DNA of 38,118 bases from Anaerolineae bacterium (GTDB lineage: Bacteria > Chloroflexota > Anaerolineae > Promineifilales > Promineifilaceae). The stretch spans positions 1 to 38,118 of the forward strand of contig JAHDWK010000045.1 in assembly GCA_023382655.1 (NCBI GenBank), in the 5' to 3' direction. The translations under genes were made by a program, and so were the position numbers. Shown one piece after another: positions 22,896-31,924 of this stretch; the stretch's first letter is position 1; the number at the start of each line of letters is the position of its first letter. The notes beneath the pieces are model-generated. The model did not search any database, had not been told where the DNA came from, and worked only from the letters and a program-made list of their open reading frames with translations.

Positions 22896-24935
22896 ATGAA
22901 AAAAAATGACATTATGGCCAGGATTGCGAGTATGCAAGACCTGACGAATTTTCGCAATCTGCATTGGGAAGGTTCTTTTGTGGAGTATTTAGAGATTGTC
23001 CGGACTGACCCGCAGGTGGCCCGATCTGCCTATCAGCGACTGTATGACATGATCATTTCCTATGGGTCTGAGGAGTACAGCCGCAACCGGGAAAAATTGT
23101 TGCACTATTATTTTTTTGACGATCCGTTTGAAAATGGGAAGGATGCAGTTTTTGGGATTGATAAGCAGTTGATGGACTTGGTGCAGATATTTCGCTCAGC
23201 GGCGCATCGGTATGGCACGGAGCGGCGGGTGGTGTTGCTACACGGGCCAGTGGGTACAGCCAAGAGTACCATTGTACGCTTGCTGAAGAAGGGGATTGAG
23301 AATTACACCCGGTTGGATGACGGCCGTCTCTACAGTTTTCGCTGGGAACCTACGGAGGGGGAACTTATGGACTGCCCTATGCACGAGGAACCGTTGCACC
23401 TGGTACCGCCGCAATTTCGGGAGGCGGTGATGGAGGAGCTAAACGACGGCCGTACCGGGATGGAGCGCGTGATCATTGAGGGCGATTTATGTCCTGCCTG
23501 CCGTTTTATTTTCAATGATTTGTTGGAAAAAGCAGATGGGGATTGGACGGCCGTGATCGATCAGGTCAAGGTCAAGCGTATCCTGCTCTCCGAAAAAGAC
23601 CGCGTAGGCATTGGCACCTTCCAGCCAAAAGACGAAAAGAACCAGGACTCCACTGAATTAACCGGCGACATCAACTACCGCAAAATTGCCGAATACGGCT
23701 CCGATTCCGACCCCCGCGCCTTCAACTTCGACGGCGAACTGAACATTGCTAACCGGGGATTGGTGGAGTTCATTGAAATCCTCAAACTAGATGTAGCCTT
23801 TCTCTATGACCTGCTCACCGCCTCTCAGGAGCACAAAATCAAACCCAAAAAGTTTGCCCACACTGATATTGACGAGGTGATTTTAGGCCACACCAACGAG
23901 GCGGAGTACCGGCGTTTGCTGAATAACGAATACATGGAAGCGCTGCGTGACCGCACCATCAAAATTGATATTCCCTACAACATCCGTTTTCAGGATGAAG
24001 TGAAAATTTACCAGCGGGACTTCAGCCAGGAGAAGGTGATTGGCAAACACATTGCGCCTCACACGCTGCAACTGGCGGCCTTTTGGGCCATCCTGACGCG
24101 GCTGGAAGAGCCAAAACGGGCCGGTATTTCGTTGGTGCAGAAGCTGCGGCTGTATGACGGCCGTTCCCTGCCCGGCTTTACCGAAGATACCGTCATCGAA
24201 CTGCAAGAAGAATCGGCCCACGAGGGCATGTTTGGCATTTCCCCGCGCTACATTCAGGACAAAATTTCCAACGCTCTCGTCGGTGACACCAGCCGTAGCT
24301 GCCTGAACCCCTTCATGATCATGCGCGAGTTGGAGGGTGGCCTGCGCCATCACTCTCTCATCACCAGCAAAGATCAGCGCAAACATTTTCGTGACTTACT
24401 GTCTGTTGTCCGCGCCGAATATGACGAGATTGTCAAAAATGAAGTGCAGCGGGCTATCACCGCCGACGAAGAAGCCATCAAACGGCTGTCCGCTAACTAC
24501 ATTGACAACGTCAAAGCGTACACCCAAAAACAAAAAGTGCGCAATCCCTACACCGGACAAGACGAACCCCCCGACGAACGGCTGATGCGCGCCATCGAAG
24601 AAAAGATCGAAATCCCCGAAAGCCGCAAAGATGATTTCCGCCGCGAGATCATGAATTACATCGGCGCGCTGGCTATTGACGGCAAACAGTTCACCTGGGA
24701 TTCTAACGAACGGCTGCGTCGCGCTCTGGAACTCAAACTCTTTGAAGACCAGAAAGATTCCATCAAACTCACCAGCCTGGTTTCCAACGTCATTGACCAG
24801 GAGACTCAGGAGAAGATTGAAGTTGTCAAGAGCCGCATGATCAAAAATATGGGCTACTGCGAAATCTGCGCCACCGATGTGCTGAACTACGTTGCCAGCA
24901 TCTTTGCGCGCGGTGATACGCAGCAGAGGAGTTAG
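22896..24935 (+). CDS. prkA: PrkA-family serine protein kinase (YeaG type)
   Basis: 679 residues, close to the 640-residue family. The N-terminal AAA+ domain has a P-loop GPVGTAKST at 117-125, preceded by the family's DDPFENGKDAVFGIDKQL. The central part has GLVEFIEILKLDVAFLYDLL and TASQEHKIKPKKFAH, and the C-terminal part is the PrkA kinase-like region with NYIDNVKAYTQKQKV. In E. coli YeaG acts in stress and starvation responses; in Bacillus PrkA acts in sporulation. ATG 22,896 follows GGAGGT at 22,883-22,888. It leads the prkA-yeaH-spoVR set, a known trio. Four ACGGCCGT motifs are inside. Confidence 0.95.
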   Translation: MKKNDIMARIASMQDLTNFRNLHWEGSFVEYLEIVRTDPQVARSAYQRLYDMIISYGSEEYSRNREKLLHYYFFDDPFENGKDAVFGIDKQLMDLVQIFRSAAHRYGTERRVVLLHGPVGTAKSTIVRLLKKGIENYTRLDDGRLYSFRWEPTEGELMDCPMHEEPLHLVPPQFREAVMEELNDGRTGMERVIIEGDLCPACRFIFNDLLEKADGDWTAVIDQVKVKRILLSEKDRVGIGTFQPKDEKNQDSTELTGDINYRKIAEYGSDSDPRAFNFDGELNIANRGLVEFIEILKLDVAFLYDLLTASQEHKIKPKKFAHTDIDEVILGHTNEAEYRRLLNNEYMEALRDRTIKIDIPYNIRFQDEVKIYQRDFSQEKVIGKHIAPHTLQLAAFWAILTRLEEPKRAGISLVQKLRLYDGRSLPGFTEDTVIELQEESAHEGMFGISPRYIQDKISNALVGDTSRSCLNPFMIMRELEGGLRHHSLITSKDQRKHFRDLLSVVRAEYDEIVKNEVQRAITADEEAIKRLSANYIDNVKAYTQKQKVRNPYTGQDEPPDERLMRAIEEKIEIPESRKDDFRREIMNYIGALAIDGKQFTWDSNERLRRALELKLFEDQKDSIKLTSLVSNVIDQETQEKIEVVKSRMIKNMGYCEICATDVLNYVASIFARGDTQQRS

Positions 24936-24941
24936 TAAGCA

Positions 24942-24975
24942 GTGAGCAGTTAGCAGTCAACTGCTTACTGCTCAC
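24942..24975. repeat. Inverted repeat between prkA and yeaH
   Basis: A 16-base stem with one mismatch (24,942-24,957 with 24,960-24,975) and a two-base gap. It is built from repeated AGCAGT/ACTGCT units. It could reduce read-through or set the end of a prkA mRNA. The run ACTTTTTACTT lies further on at about 24,988. Confidence 0.5.
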
Positions 24976-25013
24976 CACTAACGGCTCACTTTTTACTTAC
25001 AAGAGGGCAAGCT

Positions 25014-26120
25014 ATGAGTTACTCCACCGCTCACCGCATTGACCAGGACGCGAAACGTTTTCGCCAGATTGTGCAGGGGCATGTGCGCCAGAATTTGCGC
25101 AAATATGTGTCCAATGGTGAATTGATCGGCCGCCAGGGTAAAGATCTGGTGAGCATCCCCGTCCCCCAAATTGACCTGCCCCGGATTCGGTTTGGCGGCA
25201 AAGAAGCGGGCGGCGTGGGGCAGGGGGATGGTGACGTGGGCACGCCGCTGGGGCCAGGTGATCAGGACGGCAGCCAGGGCGCCGGCGACCAGCCGGGCGC
25301 GCACATCCTGGAAGTAGAGATGAGCCTGGAGGAACTGGCCGAAATTTTGGGTGAAGAACTGGCGTTGCCACGCATTGAACCTAAAGGCAAAAAAAACGTG
25401 GAAGGCGGCAAGGTGCGCTACACCGGCATTCGCCGGGTGGGGCCGGAAAGTTTGCGTTCGTTCCGGCGCACTTATCGCGCGGCGTTGAAGCGGCAGATGT
25501 CGGCCGGATTGTACAATCCAGAGCGGCCAGTAGTGATCCCCATTCGGGATGACGTGCGTTACCGCTCCTGGAATGTCTACCCGCAGCCGCAAAACAGCGC
25601 CGTCATCTTTTACATGATGGATGTGTCTGGCAGCATGACCCGGCAAAAGAAGGAGTTGGTGCGGCTGACGGCGTTTTGGATTGATACCTGGCTGCGCCAC
25701 AATTACAAGAGCCTGACGGTGCGCTACATTGTACATGACGCCGCCGCTAAAGAAGTAGACCAGCATACGTTTTACCATTTGCGGGAAAGTGGGGGGACGA
25801 AGATTTCTTCCGCGTACCACCTGTGCAGCCGTCTGATTGCCGAGGAGTATGATCCGGCGGAGTGGAATATGTATGCCTTCCATTTTTCGGATGGCGAGAA
25901 TTTTGGTGGACAGGACGACAAGTTGTGCGCGGAACTGCTGGAAGAGCGGCTGCTGCCGGTGATGAATTTGTTTGGCTATGGGCAGGTACCGGGGGGCTAC
26001 GGCCGTATGTTCATGGAAACCATCGCCCAAATTGAGGATGAAAAACTGGTGGGCGTCAAAATCGGCGACCGTGATGCCATTTTTGACGCGATTAAAGGGT
26101 TTTTGGGAAAGGGGTTATAG
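25014..26120 (+). CDS. yeaH: YeaH/YhbH family protein (DUF444) with von Willebrand A-like fold
   Basis: 368 residues. The N-terminus DQDAKRFRQIVQGHVRQNLR and GRQGKDLVSIPVPQIDLPRI is the DUF444 hallmark. A Gly/Asp-rich, probably flexible segment follows (60-98). The MIDAS-like metal site is MDVSGSMTRQKKEL at about 202-215, then YIVHDAAAKEVDQHTFYHLR and ESGGTKISSAYHLC. YeaH works with the PrkA/YeaG kinase. It begins 78 bases after prkA. Confidence 0.93.
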   Translation: MSYSTAHRIDQDAKRFRQIVQGHVRQNLRKYVSNGELIGRQGKDLVSIPVPQIDLPRIRFGGKEAGGVGQGDGDVGTPLGPGDQDGSQGAGDQPGAHILEVEMSLEELAEILGEELALPRIEPKGKKNVEGGKVRYTGIRRVGPESLRSFRRTYRAALKRQMSAGLYNPERPVVIPIRDDVRYRSWNVYPQPQNSAVIFYMMDVSGSMTRQKKELVRLTAFWIDTWLRHNYKSLTVRYIVHDAAAKEVDQHTFYHLRESGGTKISSAYHLCSRLIAEEYDPAEWNMYAFHFSDGENFGGQDDKLCAELLEERLLPVMNLFGYGQVPGGYGRMFMETIAQIEDEKLVGVKIGDRDAIFDAIKGFLGKGL

Positions 26121-26172
26121 AGATTGTTTCATTCTCCGAGATTGAACCAATCTGCTTAAGGACTTGCCAACC

Positions 26173-27693
26173 ATGTTGATCACAGGTGAACTGGCTGAAT
26201 TACAAAAAGAGATTGAAAAGATCGCCTTCGATTACGGGCTGACCTTTCCCGAAGTGCGCTACGAAATGGTGGATTACAAAACCGTCAACCTGCTGGCTGC
26301 CTACGACGGTTTCCCCATCCGCTACCCACACTGGCGTTTTGGCATGGAGTATGAGCGCCTCTCTAAAAGCTATGCTTATGGCCTGCATCGCATCTACGAG
26401 ATGGTGATCAACACTGAACCCATTTACGCCTATTTACTGCAAAGCAACCTGATGGTGGATCAAAAGCTGGTGATGGCCCATGTGTGCGGCCATGCCGACT
26501 TTTTCGCCAATAACCTGTGGTTTGCTCATACCAACCGCAAAATGCTGGACGAAGTCGCCAACCACGCCGCCCGCATTCGCAACTATATGGATCGATTTGG
26601 TCAAGAAACAGTGGAAAACTTTCTGGATGCCTGCCTCTCACTGGACAACTTGATTGACATTCACGCCCCTGGCGTCCAGCGCCGTCCGGCCATGAGCGAA
26701 GAAGACGAAACGCCGCAGACCGTCAAAAAGATGAAGGCCAAAGATTACATGGACAGCTACATCAATCCGCCGGAATTTTTGGCCGAGCAGCAGCGGCGGT
26801 TAACGGCCGTGCACGAGCAAATGAAAAACTTCCCCGCCGAACCGGAACGGGATGTGCTGCTCTTTTTGCAGGAGTATGCACCGTTGGAAAACTGGCAGCG
26901 GGACGTGTTGGGCATTGTGCGCGAAGAAGCCTATTACTTCGCGCCGCAGCGCCAGACCAAAATTATGAACGAAGGGTGGGCCGTCTTCTGGCACACGCGC
27001 CTGATGACTAACCATCTGTTGCAGTCGAACGAACTGATTGATTATGCCGAACACCATTCGGGCACGGTGGCGGCGCATCCCGGCCGTTTGAACCCGTACC
27101 GGTTGGGATATGAGTTGTTTCTGGATATTGAAGACCGCTGGAACCGGGGTGCGTTTGGGCCGGAGTATGACAATTGCACCGACCGGGTGGCCCGCAGCCA
27201 GTGGGACAGAGAGCTGGGTCGGGGCATGGAGAAAGTGTTTGCGGTGCGGCGCATTTACAATGATGTTGGTTTTATTGATGCCTTTCTCACCGAAGAGTTT
27301 GCCCGCAAACATCAGTTGTTTGTTTTTGAATACAACGAGCATATCAATGAGTATGAAATTTCCAGCCGCGACTTTCAGGCAGTGAAACAAAAGCTGTTGT
27401 TCCAACTAACCAATTTTGGGCAGCCGATTGTGGATGTGATGGACGCGAATTTTGAAAATCGGGGCGAGTTGTATTTGCGCCATCATTACGAGGGCATTGA
27501 CCTGGATCGGCCGTATCTGGAAGCAACGTTGACCAATCTGTATACCATCTGGAATCGGCCGGTACACCTGGAAACGGTGGTGGGGGAAAAGGGGCCGGTT
27601 GTTTTTAGTTATGGGCCGGAAGGGGGGAGTGTGCAGGCGGCGGATGTGGTGGACGGCCGTGACCTGCTCAAACGTCTTAGCGAGATGGCTTAG
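26173..27693 (+). CDS. spoVR: SpoVR family protein (YcgB)
   Basis: 506 residues, normal for SpoVR. Family parts are EKIAFDYGLTFPEVRYEMVD, RYPHWRFGMEYERLSKSYAY, then LVMAHVCGHADFFANNLWFA and MNEGWAVFWHTRLM. SpoVR is needed for spore cortex in Bacillus but occurs in many non-spore formers together with PrkA and YeaH. ATG 26,173 has AAGGA about ten bases upstream; TTG 26,164 is too close to it. The last 17 bases overlap the convergent Mrp-like gene. Confidence 0.94.
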   Translation: MLITGELAELQKEIEKIAFDYGLTFPEVRYEMVDYKTVNLLAAYDGFPIRYPHWRFGMEYERLSKSYAYGLHRIYEMVINTEPIYAYLLQSNLMVDQKLVMAHVCGHADFFANNLWFAHTNRKMLDEVANHAARIRNYMDRFGQETVENFLDACLSLDNLIDIHAPGVQRRPAMSEEDETPQTVKKMKAKDYMDSYINPPEFLAEQQRRLTAVHEQMKNFPAEPERDVLLFLQEYAPLENWQRDVLGIVREEAYYFAPQRQTKIMNEGWAVFWHTRLMTNHLLQSNELIDYAEHHSGTVAAHPGRLNPYRLGYELFLDIEDRWNRGAFGPEYDNCTDRVARSQWDRELGRGMEKVFAVRRIYNDVGFIDAFLTEEFARKHQLFVFEYNEHINEYEISSRDFQAVKQKLLFQLTNFGQPIVDVMDANFENRGELYLRHHYEGIDLDRPYLEATLTNLYTIWNRPVHLETVVGEKGPVVFSYGPEGGSVQAADVVDGRDLLKRLSEMA

Positions 27694-28501
27694 CCGCCAA
27701 TTGAGATTGAATCACGGCCGTGACCTCCCAAAACGCTGCCGCCACCGGATCATCCGGATGGTCGTGCATGAGTGGGTCAGCCTTGTTAATCCCCTTCGAG
27801 ATGACCGGCGTCAACGGGATGCGCCCCAGAATGGGCGTCTCTTCCAGATTGGGTGGTCGCCATTTGTCTGACCGTTGAAAAATCTCATGCCGCTCGCCGC
27901 AGTCCGGGCAGACAAAATAACTCATATTCTCCACAATCCCCAAAATCGGGATGCCCCCCTGCTGAAAGAGGCGCAGCGAACGGCCGGCATCCAATAGGCT
28001 CAAATCCTGCGGCGTGGTCACAATCACTACGCCATCAATGGGCACATGCGCTACCAATGACGCCTGCGGCTGCCCGGCCGAAGGCGGCAAATCAATGAAC
28101 AGGTAATCCAGTTCCCCCCAGACCACATCCTTCAACGTTTGCACCACCAACTGGCCCACCGCGTCTGGGCTGCGCGCCGGATCAATCACTTCATCTTCGC
28201 CCACCAGCAGCCCAATGGACATTACCTTCAGCCCAAAACGGGTTAACGGCTGAATGTAAGGTGCAGCTTCCTTACGGCGCGCCACCGCCATGTACCCCTG
28301 GCTGGCTTTGCGGCGGTGGACGCCCAACATCAGAGGCACGTTAGGGCCGTAAATGTCGGCGTCAAAAATGCCCACGTTGGCCCCGCTGCGCTGCATCGCC
28401 AGCGCCAGATTAACCGTCACCGTCGTTTTGCCCACGCCCCCCTTGCCGCTGGCCACCACAATGACTTGTTTTACACCTGGTAGATAGATTTTATGATTCA
28501 T
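27677..28501 (-). CDS. Mrp/NBP35-type P-loop ATPase, probable Fe-S cluster carrier
   Basis: 274 residues. The deviant Walker A GKGGVGKTT is at 19-27, with FDADIYGPNVPLMLG at 46-60 and the switch DYLFIDLPPSAG at 132-143. A CxxC pair (Cys198, Cys201 in YFVCPDCGERH) matches the cluster-binding pair of ApbC/Mrp proteins. ENMSYFVCPDC is very typical. The N-terminal MIP18-like (DUF59) domain of many Mrp proteins is absent. It lies downstream of the TPR gene on the same strand, 34 bases away with a hairpin between. Confidence 0.9.
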   Translation of the reverse strand: MNHKIYLPGVKQVIVVASGKGGVGKTTVTVNLALAMQRSGANVGIFDADIYGPNVPLMLGVHRRKASQGYMAVARRKEAAPYIQPLTRFGLKVMSIGLLVGEDEVIDPARSPDAVGQLVVQTLKDVVWGELDYLFIDLPPSAGQPQASLVAHVPIDGVVIVTTPQDLSLLDAGRSLRLFQQGGIPILGIVENMSYFVCPDCGERHEIFQRSDKWRPPNLEETPILGRIPLTPVISKGINKADPLMHDHPDDPVAAAFWEVTAVIQSQLAAKPSR

Positions 28502-28511
28502 CAGTGCAAAG

Positions 28512-28541
28512 ACCTGACAGGTTTCAGAAAACCTGTCAGGT
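28512..28541. repeat. 13-bp hairpin overlapping the end of the TPR gene
   Basis: ACCTGACAGGTTT (28,512-28,524) pairs perfectly with 28,529-28,541 across a four-base loop. On the minus strand it contains the last codons (Gln-Thr) and stop codon of the TPR gene and lies just upstream of the Mrp-like gene. There is no U-tract. It resembles a dispersed palindromic element that landed at the gene end. Confidence 0.6.
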
Positions 28542-29813
28542 TTGGGTTAGATGCGCAAACACGGCTTTAACCGGCGGTGCAGCCAGGAAGGTCCGGCGCA
28601 GGGTTTCATCTTCGATGGGGTAGACGATTTGTTCCAGCACCTCGGCGGCAATGCGATAATGGGTGCCCGCCAGCGCCGGATTGGGTGAGATTTCGGCCAG
28701 GGCGGTGTGAAGCTGCCACAACAATGTTTGCTGGCCTGTTTCGTGCGCCAGGAAAAGGGCTTGCTGCCATAACTGCTCCGCGCGCACTTTATCTCCCTCG
28801 GCTTGGGCACACAGCCCCAATATGTGCATGGCCTGAGCGCGGAAGTCGCGGGCACTGCTCTGTTCGGCCAGGTCATACAGACGTTGTCCATACTCAGACG
28901 CTTTGGCGTGATTGCCTCTGGCATGTTCGGCCAACGCCAGGGAGTAAATGACCTGGTAAGTTAAAAATGGTTGGCCTACCACTTCACTCAGGCGCAGTGA
29001 TTGACGTAAATTTTCAATACCTTCTTCCATCTGCCCCAGATAAGAAAGCTCCACGCCCATGTTTCGCTTCATGTCCACTTCCATGGAAGGCAGGTCTATT
29101 TTTTCGGCCAGGGTGAGGGCTTCACGGTGGTAGATAAGCGCCTTCTGCATGTCATAGAGAAGCTGGTAACTTTCACCGAGGTTGGTCAGGATAACGGCCG
29201 TTTCCATCTCCCCCACCTGCCGCCCATCGGCCAACGCTGCCTGGAAAGCGACAATGCTTTTATCAAGCTGCCCCTGTCGCTGGCGGATCATACCCATCCA
29301 GTTCCAGGTGCGCATTCTTTCTTCCGCATCATCCAATTGACGGAAGAGGGACAATGATTTTTCAATGTGAGAGAGCGCCTCCTCATAGCGGCCCCGGTAA
29401 AAATGGGTAGCGGCCAATCCTTGCAGGGTGAGGGCACGGCCGTAGGTGTAATTCAATGTTTCCGCCAGTTGCAGCGCCTCCCGGTGCAATCCCATCGCCT
29501 TGTCGTGCTGACCCATACTGCTGTGTTGCTGGGCCACCAGCTCCGTGCCCAACACTTTCTGTTGGCTGGTGTGCGCCTCGTGGAGGAGCTGCTGGTAGCT
29601 GCTCATGGCCGCTTCTTGTTTGCCCAGCCGGCGTTGCAACAACCCCCGCTGGCGCAACGCTAGCAAGCGCATTTCCACAATAGCCAGATCGTCCGTTTTG
29701 GCGTCGGTTTCTTCGAGTACGGCCGTGTACGTCTGAATTGCCCCGGCCGTATCATAAGCCCGCCGGGACTCGTTTGCCTGCGTCATCAATTCGGTGAGAG
29801 AGGTGTGGTTCAT
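28536..29813 (-). CDS. Tetratricopeptide repeat (TPR) protein
   Basis: 425 residues, all helical, with about eight TPR-like units. Clear ones include MGLHREALQLAETLNYTYGR, then AATHFYRGRYEEALSHIEKS, then LGESYQLLYDMQKALIYHRE and LGQMEEGIENLRQSLRLSEV. There is no signal peptide or enzyme domain, so it is probably a cytoplasmic scaffold for protein contacts. The family resembles the TPR halves of bacterial signalling ATPases (MalT- and AfsR-like), but no ATPase or DNA-binding part is fused here. Partners are unknown. It probably shares a transcript with the Mrp-like gene. Confidence 0.85.
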   Translation of the reverse strand: MNHTSLTELMTQANESRRAYDTAGAIQTYTAVLEETDAKTDDLAIVEMRLLALRQRGLLQRRLGKQEAAMSSYQQLLHEAHTSQQKVLGTELVAQQHSSMGQHDKAMGLHREALQLAETLNYTYGRALTLQGLAATHFYRGRYEEALSHIEKSLSLFRQLDDAEERMRTWNWMGMIRQRQGQLDKSIVAFQAALADGRQVGEMETAVILTNLGESYQLLYDMQKALIYHREALTLAEKIDLPSMEVDMKRNMGVELSYLGQMEEGIENLRQSLRLSEVVGQPFLTYQVIYSLALAEHARGNHAKASEYGQRLYDLAEQSSARDFRAQAMHILGLCAQAEGDKVRAEQLWQQALFLAHETGQQTLLWQLHTALAEISPNPALAGTHYRIAAEVLEQIVYPIEDETLRRTFLAAPPVKAVFAHLTQT

Positions 29814-30127
29814 GGGTTAAGAAGTCATTGTGTAATTGGGTAATCAGGTAATTGGTTGGCTACTTCAATGACGCAATCACCTCAGTTTATTCTGGACAAA
29901 GTGTATCATACTCGGTTTTATTCACCATATCCCCAAGTAGTGCCAGATATAGAAATACATACATCAATCCCTTGCCACTTTTCCATCTTGTTGGAAAATA
30001 CCAACATGGCGACATTTGGCATAAAATGAGCGCCAAAACGGGCAGCTGCCTCCATGACAAATGCAAATTTGTATCGCCGACAGCGTTATAAACCCACCAC
30101 AATCTAACTAAAAAAGAGGTTGATGAG
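29814..30127. other. 314-base divergent gap between the TPR and SulP genes
   Basis: No gene is supported. It must hold promoters for both directions. Near the TPR gene the sequence GTAATTGGGTAATCAGGTAATTGG is a small tandem repeat (within 29,832-29,855). A 7-bp hairpin pairs TTTTCCA (29,979-29,985) with TGGAAAA (29,992-29,998). ACAAAT/ATTTGT lie near 30,057-30,072. On the minus strand TATGAT (about 29,910-29,915 in complement) could be a -10, but no -35 is convincing. AAGAGG precedes the SulP start. Confidence 0.4.
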
Positions 30128-31876
30128 ATGATGCTTCAAGAGTGGCCGCGTATGTGGCGGCGTGAGTTTGCCGGTTATAACAAAACGACGTTACAAAAAG
30201 ATGTACTGGTGGGGATCACGGTGGCGGCAGTGGCGCTGCCGCTGGCGTTGGCCTTTGGCGTGGCGTCGGGCGCGGATGCGGCGGCGGGTATGGTCACGGC
30301 CGTACTCGCCGGCCTCCTCATCGGTCTACTGGGCGGCGCGCCCTACCAGATTTCCGGCCCCACCGGGGCCATGTCGGCCGTGTTAATCGTCCTCGCCAGC
30401 CGTTACGGTTTAGAGGGTATGTGGTTTGCCGGGCTGCTGGCCGGTTTCATGCTCCTGCTCCTGGGCATCTTTCGCCTGGGGCGTGTTGTCGCGCTCATTC
30501 CAGGCCCGGTCATCACCGGCTTCACCAGCGGTATTGCCATCATCATCGCCCTGGGCCAGATTGATAACCTGCTCGGCGTCAGCACCCCCGCCGCCGAAAA
30601 TGTGATCGAAAAGATGCGCTATTACGCCGAACATGGCATTAGCCCCAACCCGGAAGCCATCACCCTGGCCGTTCTTGTCATCATCACCATGCTCATCTGG
30701 CCCCGCTTCAAATGGGGGCAGCGCATCCCCGGCTCACTGGTCGGCATTATCCTGGCAACATTCGTAGTAGTGATAGCCCACTGGCAAGTCCCCGTCATCG
30801 GCGCTATTCCGCGCACTATTTTGCTGGAAAACAGGCTCAGCCTCGGCCAACTTCCCTGGGCTGATATCAGCAATCTGGTGATACCGGCCATGTCCATTGC
30901 CGCGCTGGGCGCGATTGAGAGTCTGCTGTGTGGCGCGGTTGCCGGGAACATGACCGGCATCCGTCTGAACAATAACCTGGAATTGATTGCCCAGGGGGTC
31001 GGCAACATGATCATTCCCCTTTTTGGCGGTGTGCCGGCGACTGCTGCCATTGCCCGCACCAGCGTGAACATCAAAAGCGGTGGCGTTACCCGATTGGTGC
31101 CGATCTTCCACGGCGTTTTGCTGTTACTGGCGGCGCTGCTGCTGGCCGATATTATCGGGCAGGTGCCGCTGGCGGCTTTGGGCGGTGTGCTGCTGGTGAC
31201 AGCCTGGCGCATGAATGAATGGCACACCATCCACTTTTACTTCAGCCATCGCCTGAAACATGCCATCATCGCCTTTGCCATCACATTGGCGGCTACGGTG
31301 GTATTAGACCTGACCCAGGCTATTCTCATCGGCTTTGGCATCAGCACCCTGATTTTTATGGCGCAGATGAGCGAACTGCGCATTTCGCGCAAGCCGGTGG
31401 AGGTGGAGCGCCTGACCGAATTGGGGCAGCAGTTTATCCACCCCGGCCATGATATTGCTGTCTATTACCTGACCGGCCCGCTGTTTTTTGCGGCGGCGCG
31501 CCGGTTGCTGGAATTTGTGGAAAACCATGATGAACCGGCGGCTACCTTGATCTTGTCCATCCGGGGTGTGCCGCTGATTGACGCTACCGGGGTGGAGGTG
31601 CTGCGGGAATTACTGCACCGGCAGCGGCAGGGCGGTGGCGATATTCTACTCACTTCGATGGATGAGCGCGTGGAATTGTTGCTGGAACGGGCCGGTTTTT
31701 TGGCAGCATTGGGGCCGGGGCATGTTTTTTGGAGCGCTGATAAGGCGATTACGGCACTGGGCGCCAAAGCGGCTACGGCCGTAGAACCCGCGGTTGTCGC
31801 CGAACCACCTATCATGGAAGGGTTGATGCTCGCTCCGTTTGCGGAGAAGATGGAGAAGGCGGACACGGAGGAGTAA
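30128..31876 (+). CDS. SulP family anion transporter with C-terminal STAS domain
   Basis: 582 residues. The N-terminal part (about 25-430) has about 12 membrane segments and the SulP signatures VAAVALPLALAFGVASGAD and PYQISGPTGAMSAVL, plus GVPATAAIARTSVNIKSGG. The C-terminal STAS domain (about 440-550) has AVYYLTGPLFFAAARRLLEF and the conserved loop LSIRGVPLIDATGVEVLREL. SulP proteins move sulfate, bicarbonate or dicarboxylates; the substrate cannot be read from sequence. No sulfur or carbon-fixation genes are adjacent. A palindromic repeat follows 2 bases after the stop codon. Confidence 0.93.
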   Translation: MMLQEWPRMWRREFAGYNKTTLQKDVLVGITVAAVALPLALAFGVASGADAAAGMVTAVLAGLLIGLLGGAPYQISGPTGAMSAVLIVLASRYGLEGMWFAGLLAGFMLLLLGIFRLGRVVALIPGPVITGFTSGIAIIIALGQIDNLLGVSTPAAENVIEKMRYYAEHGISPNPEAITLAVLVIITMLIWPRFKWGQRIPGSLVGIILATFVVVIAHWQVPVIGAIPRTILLENRLSLGQLPWADISNLVIPAMSIAALGAIESLLCGAVAGNMTGIRLNNNLELIAQGVGNMIIPLFGGVPATAAIARTSVNIKSGGVTRLVPIFHGVLLLLAALLLADIIGQVPLAALGGVLLVTAWRMNEWHTIHFYFSHRLKHAIIAFAITLAATVVLDLTQAILIGFGISTLIFMAQMSELRISRKPVEVERLTELGQQFIHPGHDIAVYYLTGPLFFAAARRLLEFVENHDEPAATLILSIRGVPLIDATGVEVLRELLHRQRQGGGDILLTSMDERVELLLERAGFLAALGPGHVFWSADKAITALGAKAATAVEPAVVAEPPIMEGLMLAPFAEKMEKADTEE

Positions 31877-31878
31877 CT

Positions 31879-31905
31879 GTAGGGCGATTTTCAAAATCAC
31901 CCTAC
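31879..31905. repeat. 27-base palindrome, copy B of the dispersed family
   Basis: GTAGGGCGATTTT (31,879-31,891), one C, then AAAATCACCCTAC (31,893-31,905); 12 of 13 bases pair. It has the same ends, centre and length as 12,921-12,947. It sits between the SulP and GH13 genes. Confidence 0.7.
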
Positions 31906-31924
31906 AACCTGAGGAGACATCAGG

